From Zoogloea sp. (GTDB lineage: Bacteria > Pseudomonadota > Gammaproteobacteria > Burkholderiales > Rhodocyclaceae): 64,000 nt of DNA. The notes beneath the pieces are model-generated. The model was not told the DNA's origin and made no database searches. It saw only the letters and a list, made by a program, of their open reading frames with translations. Numbering within the stretch: position 1 is the stretch's first letter; each line of letters begins with the position of its first letter. Location: positions 124,001-188,000 of the forward strand of contig NZ_JAKLLN010000002.1 in the NCBI RefSeq assembly GCF_023150065.1. Direction: 5' to 3'. Shown here piece after piece: positions 57,659-64,000 of this stretch. A program made the translations under genes and the position numbers.

Positions 57659-58039
57659 ATGAAACATCCCTGTTCCTGCGTTGTGCTGGCGGCCCTGGCC
57701 CTGGGGGCCGCCCTTGCCCTTCCGGCGGCGGCTGCGCCGGCGCCGCCGCCCGTGGTTCTGACGCCGGTTCAGGCCGCCTTCATCCAGGCGGAAACGCGTC
57801 GCATCGATGAGGGCTTTGTGCAGAAAGTCATGAGCATCACCGGTGCCCGCCGGGAGCAGGTGCTACGGGCCATTCCGGCCAAGGGGCGGCTCACCGAGCG
57901 GCTGGCGCGCATCTACAGTTCCCTTGAGCGTGACCTGGGAGCGCCCCTCAGCGACGAACAGAAGGCCCTGATCTTTGCTGCGGACGGAGAGCGCAAACAG
58001 GCCCTCAAGGATCTGCCGGCCCAGGCCGCGACGCGCTAG
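57659..58039 (+). CDS. Small exported protein of unknown function
   Basis: 126 residues. A clear signal peptide (hydrophobic 8-22, ending LPAAAAPA) predicts export to the periplasm. The mature part is helical and charged, with LTPVQAAFIQAETRRIDEGF and a helix-turn-helix-like repeat of ITGARREQVLRAIP and LSDEQKALIFAADGERK, but no family I can name. It starts 8 bases after qor and probably shares its transcript. It is convergent with the diguanylate cyclase gene, only 12 bases away. Confidence 0.8.
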   Translation: MKHPCSCVVLAALALGAALALPAAAAPAPPPVVLTPVQAAFIQAETRRIDEGFVQKVMSITGARREQVLRAIPAKGRLTERLARIYSSLERDLGAPLSDEQKALIFAADGERKQALKDLPAQAATR

Positions 58040-58051
58040 GCTGGCTGCGCG

Positions 58052-59104
58052 CTAGAACAGCTCGATGTCGCTGTCGGGTGCTTCGCGGGCAGAGACCTGA
58101 CCGCAGGCCAGGAGCGTCTCGTAGCTGCGCACTTGGTTGCGGCCATTGTCCTTGGCCACGTAAAGGGCGTCGTCAGCCCGGCCAACGATGTCGGGGATGG
58201 TGTCACTGGAGTGGATGCCGGTGTAGCCGATGCTCACCGTCACCGTGCCGACCTGCGGGAAGGTGTGGGCTTCGACGCCAGCACGCAGGCGTTCAAGCGC
58301 AACAGACACCTCGTGGTCGGAGGATGCCCGCAGAATGACCACGAACTCCTCGCCCCCGAATCGGAACAGGCGATCCTGATGCCGGAAGCTCTCCTGCATG
58401 ATCCGGGCAAGCAGCAGCAGCACCTCGTCACCATACAGGTGCCCGAACTGGTCGTTCACTCGCTTGAAGTGATCCACGTCCACCACGGCCAGCCAGTAGC
58501 TGCCGTCTTCATGCTGGCGCCGGCGATGGGGCGGGGTGGCATCCCGGTTCAGGCCTGACTCGCCAGGTGCGAGCCCCTGGAGGATCTTGCCCAGGTTTTC
58601 GTCGAAGGTCTTGCGGTTGAGCAGCCCGGTCAGGGTGTCCCGCTCGCTGTAGTCGAGCAGGCTGAGATAGTTCCGGTAGAGGCCCAGAAAACCCTCGGCA
58701 GTGCCCAGATCTTCCGTCGAGAGCGGGGTGTTGCAGACGACTTCGAGCACGCCCAGCACGCGGCGGTCGACGCTGATTGGAAAGCAGTGCACGTAGCCGC
58801 TGTGCTCACTGTCGTGGCGTCGCACGATCTGGGTCTGCTCCACGCAGGCCACCATTTCCGGGCGCTGAGTCAGGGGGATGGCCTCGCCGCCCTCGTCGAA
58901 CTCCGACTGCACGTAGCGCACCCCGTCCTGGCCGACGTGGGTGACACGGGCAAGGAAGCTGTCGGTGCCGTGCTGGCTGACCTTGTAAAGGTTCACCTCC
59001 CGGGCCTTCACAAGTTCGAACAGGGCTGAGGCGACACCCAACTCCAGCAGGGTGCGATCCCGGTGCTGGGTGATGGATTCGACATGCTTGAGAACGTGGA
59101 TCAT
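58052..59104 (-). CDS. Diguanylate cyclase with N-terminal sensory (GAF-like) domain
   Basis: 350 residues, soluble. The region 10-150 looks GAF-like, and the GGDEF domain (about 153-330) carries an intact active site GGEEF (250-254). The inhibitory I-site RxxD (RHQD, 241-244) lies exactly five residues upstream, so product feedback is expected. A linker of about 25 residues near 178-203 (Pro/His/Arg-rich) interrupts the early GGDEF domain. It makes c-di-GMP from GTP. Single gene; the signal is unknown. Confidence 0.93.
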   Translation of the reverse strand: MIHVLKHVESITQHRDRTLLELGVASALFELVKAREVNLYKVSQHGTDSFLARVTHVGQDGVRYVQSEFDEGGEAIPLTQRPEMVACVEQTQIVRRHDSEHSGYVHCFPISVDRRVLGVLEVVCNTPLSTEDLGTAEGFLGLYRNYLSLLDYSERDTLTGLLNRKTFDENLGKILQGLAPGESGLNRDATPPHRRRQHEDGSYWLAVVDVDHFKRVNDQFGHLYGDEVLLLLARIMQESFRHQDRLFRFGGEEFVVILRASSDHEVSVALERLRAGVEAHTFPQVGTVTVSIGYTGIHSSDTIPDIVGRADDALYVAKDNGRNQVRSYETLLACGQVSAREAPDSDIELF

Positions 59105-59292
59105 GGGCCCGATAGGAGGCTTTCAACCCTTGATTCTATCCCAGGGACTTGGTGTTTTTCACGTCTTTGATGACTTCGTTCCGGTAGTCTGTCACGTCCT
59201 GTGGCGTGCCGTTTCACGTTGCCAGGGATCCTCAAGGTCGTCATCCGGCCATGCGTATAATCGGACGGTCTTCCCGCTGCGCCACCCCTCCC

Positions 59293-60414
59293 TTGAACTA
59301 CGACACCTTCGCCAACCTCCTCTTTTCACGCGTTCGCCGGGCCGATGTCACCCTCGCCATCGTGGTCGTCAATGTTCTTGTCTTTGCGCTGCTCGCGGTG
59401 GTTTCCCGGAGCCCGATGCAGTTTCCGTCCGAGCTGTTGATCCGGGCGGGGGGCAACTTCGCGCCCCTGATCCAGAAGGGGGAGCCCTGGCGGCTGCTGT
59501 CGGCCCTGTTCCTGCATGGGGGGCTGCTCCACGTGGGGCTCAACATGCTGGCGCTCTACCAGGCGGGGCAGGTGGTCGAGCGTCTGTTCGGCCGGGCCGG
59601 GTTCATCGTGATCTACATCGGCGCCGGGCTGATCGGCAACCTGGCCAGCCTGTGGTGGAAGCAGGGGGGCGTCAGTGTTGGCGCCTCGGGGGCGATCTTT
59701 GGCGTGTACGGTGCCTTGCTGGCCTACCTGCTGCTGCAACGAGGCTCGGTGCCCGGCGAGGTGTTCAGGGAGATGCGTTCCGGCACCCTGGGTTTCATCG
59801 GCTACTCCCTGTTTGCCGGCTTTTCACTGCCGGGCATCGACAACGCGGCCCACCTGGGCGGGCTGGCGGGCGGGGCGCTGCTGGGCCTGGCGCTGGCCGA
59901 GCCCATCGTCTCGCCGCGGCCGGTGCAGTGGCTGACCGGCCGGGCCCTGGGGGGCATGCTCGCTGTGGTGGCCATCGGCGGTGTGCTGTGGCAGCAGACG
60001 CCCGAGGTGGTCCGGCGCTACGAGGTTGACTCGGCCTACCAGCAGACCCTCCAGCATTTCGCCCTCGAAGAGCAGGACCTGCTGCGCGAACAGGCTGCCC
60101 TGATGGATTCCCTGCGCCAGCGCCGCATCACCGAGGCCGCAGCCCTGGATGTGCTGGAGCACGATTTCATCCCGCGCTGGGAGCGGCAGGTCAATCAGCT
60201 GTCGTGGACCGAAGCGCCGGCGGCCGGCGACTGGCAACGCCGCGAGCTGATCAACTATGCCAGCACCCGGCGGGACGCCCTGAAGGCGCTTGCCCAGGCT
60301 TTTGAAACCCGGCAGACGGTATGGGTGGAGCGCTCCCGGGCGCTCCAGGTGCAGGCCGACAACATCCTGCTCCAGATGCGTCTGCGCAAGTCGGTGGAGG
60401 CAGGGGCCCGCTGA
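59293..60414 (+). CDS. Rhomboid-family intramembrane serine protease with C-terminal extension
   Basis: 373 residues from a TTG at 59293. Six membrane helices; the catalytic Ser132 lies in GASGAIFG and His187 in AAHLGG, so the dyad is complete, and HGGLLHVGLN is the usual helix 2 motif. After a further membrane helix (about 218-235) a charged helical tail of about 135 residues follows. An ATG at 59251 is possible, but a TATAAT (59256-59261) lies within that extension and its codons look non-coding, so I prefer the TTG; no ribosome binding site supports either. Substrate unknown. Confidence 0.88.
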   Translation: MNYDTFANLLFSRVRRADVTLAIVVVNVLVFALLAVVSRSPMQFPSELLIRAGGNFAPLIQKGEPWRLLSALFLHGGLLHVGLNMLALYQAGQVVERLFGRAGFIVIYIGAGLIGNLASLWWKQGGVSVGASGAIFGVYGALLAYLLLQRGSVPGEVFREMRSGTLGFIGYSLFAGFSLPGIDNAAHLGGLAGGALLGLALAEPIVSPRPVQWLTGRALGGMLAVVAIGGVLWQQTPEVVRRYEVDSAYQQTLQHFALEEQDLLREQAALMDSLRQRRITEAAALDVLEHDFIPRWERQVNQLSWTEAPAAGDWQRRELINYASTRRDALKALAQAFETRQTVWVERSRALQVQADNILLQMRLRKSVEAGAR

Positions 60415-60438
60415 GCGTCGCCCCGGGCCGAGCGCGTC

Positions 60439-61755
60439 ATGGATTTCTTCCAGCATATCCTCCTCATCCTGCTCCTGGTCGGCATCAGCGCCTTCTTCTC
60501 GATTGCCGAGATTTCGGTGGCGGCGTCGCGCAAGTCGCGGCTGGCGGTGCTGGCCGAGAACGGCAGCGAGGGCGCGGCACGAGTGCTGGCCCTGCAGGCC
60601 CGGCCGGGGCCCTTCTTCACCCTGGTGCAGATCGGGCTCAATGCAGTGGCCATCATGGGCGGCATTGTCGGCGAGGGTGCCTTCTCGCCGTGGCTGGCGG
60701 GCCTGCTGGCGGCGCTGGTGCCGGCGGCCTACGTGGACACACTGGCCTTCGCCCTGTCCTTCATGGTGGTCACCTCCCTGTTCATCCTGTTTGCCGACCT
60801 GATGCCCAAGCGTCTGGGCATGGCTGCGCCGGAGCGCATGGCGATGGCGGTGGCCGCGCCCATGAGTGTGCTGATCCGCTGGTTGCGTCCCTTGTTGTGG
60901 CTTTACAACGAGGCCGCCGACCTGCTGTTCCGCCTCCTCGGGGTGGCCACCACCCGCAACGATACGGTAACGCCGGACGAGATCATCGCTGTAGTTGAGG
61001 CCGGGGCGCAGGCGGGGGTGCTGGCCGAGCAGGAGCATGCGCTGATCGAGAACGTGTTTGGCCTGGAGGTGCGCAGCGCCCCGTCGGCCATGACCACCCG
61101 TGACAGCGTGGTGTTCTTCACCCTGCAGGAGGGGGAGGACAGCATCCGCCAGAAGATCGCCGGGCGGCCCTTCAACCGTTTTCCGGTGTGCGACGGCGGT
61201 ATCGACAAGGTGGTGGGCTATGTGGATGCCAAGGATCTCCTCAACCGGGTGCTGGCGGGCCAGTCCCTGTCCATGAAGGCCGATGCCCCGATCAATCCGC
61301 TGCTGGCCCTGCCTGACACCCTGACCCTGTCCGAGGTGCTCGAGCGCTTTCGCGAGGCCCGGGAGGATTTTGCGGTGATCATCAACGAGTACGCCCTGGT
61401 GGTGGGGGTGATCACCCTCAATGACATCTTCCGGGCCCTGGTCGGGGACGACGTCGAGCAGGTCCAGGAAGAGCAGATCGTGCGCCGGGACGATAGCTCC
61501 TGGCTGGTGGATGGGGCCACTGCGGCGGCTGACGTGATGCGCGTGCTCGACATCGACGATGGCGACGGCAGCGAGCACTACGAAACGATTGCCGGCTTCA
61601 TGATGTATCACCTGCGCAAGATCCCCCGCCGTACCGACCGGGTGGATTTTGGCGGCTACCGCTTCGAGGTCATCGATGTGGATAGCCACCGCATCGATCA
61701 GCTGCTGGTCAGCCGGCTGGTGCCGCCCGCCGGAGAAATCTCTACCGAAGGGTGA
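60439..61755 (+). CDS. CNNM/CorC-HlyC-family membrane protein (PaeA/YtfL-like)
   Basis: 438 residues: a DUF21/CNNM membrane domain (about 1-190, four helices, FFSIAEISVAASRKSRL), two CBS domains (about 215-335, including NRFPVCDGGIDKVVGYVDAKD and FAVIINEYALVVGVITLND), and a C-terminal CorC/HlyC domain (about 350-430). The layout matches E. coli YtfL (PaeA), reported as a polyamine exporter, and the wider family linked to Mg/Co efflux. It starts 24 bases after the rhomboid gene, so the two are probably cotranscribed. Confidence 0.9.
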   Translation: MDFFQHILLILLLVGISAFFSIAEISVAASRKSRLAVLAENGSEGAARVLALQARPGPFFTLVQIGLNAVAIMGGIVGEGAFSPWLAGLLAALVPAAYVDTLAFALSFMVVTSLFILFADLMPKRLGMAAPERMAMAVAAPMSVLIRWLRPLLWLYNEAADLLFRLLGVATTRNDTVTPDEIIAVVEAGAQAGVLAEQEHALIENVFGLEVRSAPSAMTTRDSVVFFTLQEGEDSIRQKIAGRPFNRFPVCDGGIDKVVGYVDAKDLLNRVLAGQSLSMKADAPINPLLALPDTLTLSEVLERFREAREDFAVIINEYALVVGVITLNDIFRALVGDDVEQVQEEQIVRRDDSSWLVDGATAAADVMRVLDIDDGDGSEHYETIAGFMMYHLRKIPRRTDRVDFGGYRFEVIDVDSHRIDQLLVSRLVPPAGEISTEG

Positions 61756-61781
61756 AACCGATGCGGGCGGGCGGGTAAAAT
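61752..61781 (+). promoter_or_regulatory. Putative dnaE promoter
   Basis: GTGAAA (61752-61757), an 18-base spacer and TAAAAT (61776-61781) end 6 bases before the dnaE ATG. The predicted transcript would start at or within a base or two of the initiation codon. Confidence 0.45.
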
Positions 61782-61787
61782 TGCGGG

Positions 61788-64000
61788 ATGCCTGAATCCC
61801 ACGCCCCCCGCTACATCCATCTGCGCCTCCATACCGAGTATTCGATCTCCGACGGGATCGTGCAGGTGGACTCCGCCATTGCCCGCGCCGCTGCCGACGG
61901 CATGCCGGCCCTTGGTATCTCCGATCTGGCCAACCTGTTCGGGATGGTCAAGTTCTACAAGGGTGCCCGCGGCAAGGGCATCAAGCCGGTCATCGGCGCC
62001 GATTGCTGGATCACCAACGACATCGAGCGCGACAAGCCGACCCGGGTCCTGCTGATCTGCCGCAATCGCAAGGGCTATGGCCAGTTGTGCGAGCTCCTGA
62101 CCCGGGCCTTCATCGAGAACAAATACCGGGGGCGGGCCGAGTTGCGCCGCGACTGGCTGGACGCCGGGACCGCCAGCGACCTGCTGTGCCTGTCCGGCGC
62201 CCGGGATGGCGATATGGGCCAGGCCCTGGCCAACGGCAATGTGGCCCTGGCCGAGAAGCTGGCGGCAGACTGGGCGGAACGCTTTCCGGGCGCCTTCTAC
62301 GTCGAGATCCAGCGTGCAGGGCATCCGGGCACCGAGGCCTACATCCGCGACGCCCTGCAGATCGCCTCGCGCCTCGACCTGCCGGTGGTGGCCACTCACC
62401 CGATCCAGTTCACCCGGCCCGAGGACTTCAAGGCCCACGAGGCCCGCGTGTGCATTGCCCAGGGCAATGTGCTGGCCGACAAGCGCCGCCCGAAGGATTT
62501 CACGCCCGAGCAGTACTTCAAGACCCAGGACGAGATGTGTGCGCTGTTTGCCGACATCCCCGAGGCCCTTGAGAACAGCGTCGAGATCGCCCGGCGTTGC
62601 TCCCTGACCGTGCAGCTGGGCAAGAACTTCCTGCCCCAGTTCCCGACCCCCGAGGGCATGACCCTCGATGACTTCCTGGTGGCGGAGGCCCGCTCCGGCC
62701 TGGAGGTGCGCCTCAAGGAGCTCTTCCCCAACGAGGTGGAGCGGGAGCAGAAACGCGAGGAGTACGAAGCCCGGCTCAAGTTCGAGACCGACACCATCAT
62801 CCAGATGGGCTTCCCCGGCTACTTCCTGATCGTGGCCGACTTCATCAACTGGGCCAAGCACAACGGGGTGCCGGTGGGCCCGGGGCGGGGGTCGGGTGCC
62901 GGCTCGCTGGTGGCCTACAGCCTGCGCATCACCGACATCGATCCGCTGGCCTACGCCCTGCTGTTCGAGCGCTTCCTCAACCCGGAGCGGGTGTCCATGC
63001 CCGACTTCGACATCGACTTCTGCCAGGACAACCGCTACAAGGTCATCGAGTACGTGCGCGCCCACTACGGCGCCGACGCGGTGAGCCAGATTGCCACTTT
63101 CGGCACCATGGCCTCGAAGGCCGTGGTGCGGGACGTAGGCCGGGTGCTCGACCTGCCTTACGGCCTGTGTGATCGCCTGTCCAAGCTGATCCCGGTGGTG
63201 CAGAACAAGCCCCTGTCCCTGGCCGAGGCCCGGGAGCAGGAGCCGCAGATCAACGAACTGATGGTCGACGGCAACGATGGCGAATCCGTGCAGGAGCTGT
63301 GGAGCCTGGCTGAGCCCCTCGAAGGCCTCACCCGCGGGGTCGGCATGCACGCCGGGGGCGTGCTCATCGCGCCGGGCAAACTCACTGATTTCTGCCCGCT
63401 GTACATCGCCGACGGCGACGACGCCACGCCGGTATCCCAGTTCGACAAGGACGACGTGGAGGCGGTGGGCCTGGTCAAGTTCGACTTCCTGGGCCTGCGC
63501 AACCTCACCATCATCGAGCTTGCCCTCGAATACGTGAAGCGCCTCACCGGTGAGCGGCCCGACCTGATGAGCCTGGGCTTCGAAGACCAGGCGGCCTACC
63601 AGATCCTCCGCGAAGCCAACACCACGGCGATCTTCCAGGTGGAGTCGGACGGCATGAAGAAGCTTCTCAAGAAGCTCGCCCCCGACCGCTTCGAAGACAT
63701 CATCGCCGTGCTGGCCCTCTACCGGCCGGGCCCGCTGGGCTCGGGCATGGTGGACGACTTCATCCTGCGCAAGAAGGGCCAGCAGGCCATCGACTACTTC
63801 CACCCGGACCTCACCGCCTGCCTGTCACCCACCTACGGGGTGATCGTGTACCAGGAACAGGTGATGCAGATCTCCCAGATCATCGGCGGCTACACCCTCG
63901 GTGGCGCCGACATGCTGCGCCGGGCGATGGGCAAGAAGAAGGCCGACGAGATGGCCAAGCACCGGGAGACCATCGCCGACGGTGCCCGCCAGAAGGGCTA
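61788..64000 (+). CDS. dnaE: DNA polymerase III alpha subunit (5' part, runs off the window)
   Basis: The first 737 codons of the replicative polymerase. N-terminal PHP domain (about 7-280; HLRLHTEYSISDGIVQ), then the polymerase core with GPGRGSGAGSLVAY and the catalytic Asp pair in PDFDIDFC, followed by MHAGGVLIAPG, ALYRPGPLGSGMV and VYQEQVMQI. The full protein should be about 1,150 residues, so roughly one third is missing beyond the edge. The ATG at 61788 has no ribosome binding site and sits 6 bases from a -10-like TAAAAT. It is downstream of the CorC/HlyC-type gene by 32 bases. Confidence 0.98.
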   Translation, partial: MPESHAPRYIHLRLHTEYSISDGIVQVDSAIARAAADGMPALGISDLANLFGMVKFYKGARGKGIKPVIGADCWITNDIERDKPTRVLLICRNRKGYGQLCELLTRAFIENKYRGRAELRRDWLDAGTASDLLCLSGARDGDMGQALANGNVALAEKLAADWAERFPGAFYVEIQRAGHPGTEAYIRDALQIASRLDLPVVATHPIQFTRPEDFKAHEARVCIAQGNVLADKRRPKDFTPEQYFKTQDEMCALFADIPEALENSVEIARRCSLTVQLGKNFLPQFPTPEGMTLDDFLVAEARSGLEVRLKELFPNEVEREQKREEYEARLKFETDTIIQMGFPGYFLIVADFINWAKHNGVPVGPGRGSGAGSLVAYSLRITDIDPLAYALLFERFLNPERVSMPDFDIDFCQDNRYKVIEYVRAHYGADAVSQIATFGTMASKAVVRDVGRVLDLPYGLCDRLSKLIPVVQNKPLSLAEAREQEPQINELMVDGNDGESVQELWSLAEPLEGLTRGVGMHAGGVLIAPGKLTDFCPLYIADGDDATPVSQFDKDDVEAVGLVKFDFLGLRNLTIIELALEYVKRLTGERPDLMSLGFEDQAAYQILREANTTAIFQVESDGMKKLLKKLAPDRFEDIIAVLALYRPGPLGSGMVDDFILRKKGQQAIDYFHPDLTACLSPTYGVIVYQEQVMQISQIIGGYTLGGADMLRRAMGKKKADEMAKHRETIADGARQKG

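Noticed and set aside
61698-63803. 701-codon minus-strand frame opposite dnaE
   Set aside because: Shadow of dnaE; no recognisable motif and no ribosome binding site.

Overview
The window is a GC-rich stretch of core chromosome from a betaproteobacterium. The gene set and protein sequences look most like Rhodocyclales (Azospira/Dechlorosoma-type); this genus-level guess is inference from family resemblance, not a database result. Almost all of it is housekeeping or motility DNA. I see no insertion sequence, prophage, CRISPR array, rRNA or tRNA gene.

Region 1 (about 1-21.8 kb) is a flagellar block. On the minus strand fliF-G-H-I-J-K-L-M-N and fliO-P-Q-R run leftwards and continue, through an ATGA overlap, into three signalling genes: a PAS histidine kinase, an HD-GYP response regulator and a hybrid kinase with an HPt domain. 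Divergent from fliF on the plus strand are a FlrB/FleS-type kinase, a FlrC/FleR-type sigma54 activator and fliE. Exact -24/-12 (sigma54) sites precede fliE and fliK. A YcgR-type PilZ flagellar brake follows fliE, so a c-di-GMP phosphodiesterase and a c-di-GMP receptor flank the block. A small unrecognised plus-strand gene sits between fliN and fliO.

Region 2 (about 21.9-35.3 kb) holds phoU, rpiA, a YidB-like gene, a mercaptopyruvate sulfurtransferase with a SpoIIAA-like partner, a DMT permease, isocitrate lyase (aceA), rraA, clpA-clpS, a cold-shock gene, rpmB-rpmG, radC, coaBC, dut and a NUDIX hydrolase.

Region 3 (about 35.4-43.9 kb) is a carbon-partitioning cluster: a lipoprotein 3-hydroxybutyrate-oligomer hydrolase, aceK (isocitrate dehydrogenase kinase/phosphatase), the AceK-type target icd divergent from aceK, and a second unrelated monomeric isocitrate dehydrogenase convergent with icd. 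With aceA (26-28 kb) and maeB (54-57 kb) it covers the isocitrate branch point between TCA cycle and glyoxylate shunt and the return of C4 acids to pyruvate.

Region 4 (about 44-64 kb) contains secF-secD-yajC, a short unknown gene, uvrD, two membrane glycosyltransferases, an orphan ParA, maeB, a quinone oxidoreductase, a small exported protein, a GAF-like/GGDEF cyclase with an I-site, a rhomboid protease, a CorC/HlyC-type membrane protein and the 5' part of dnaE, which runs off the window. No wholly new system is evident. The observations most worth checking are the kinase/HD-GYP relay coupled to fliR (one kinase carries a pseudo-receiver), the antisense small gene inside the fli cluster, the structured leaders of icd and maeB, the palindrome at the aceA promoter, the inverted repeats between clpS and cspA, and several apparently leaderless genes.
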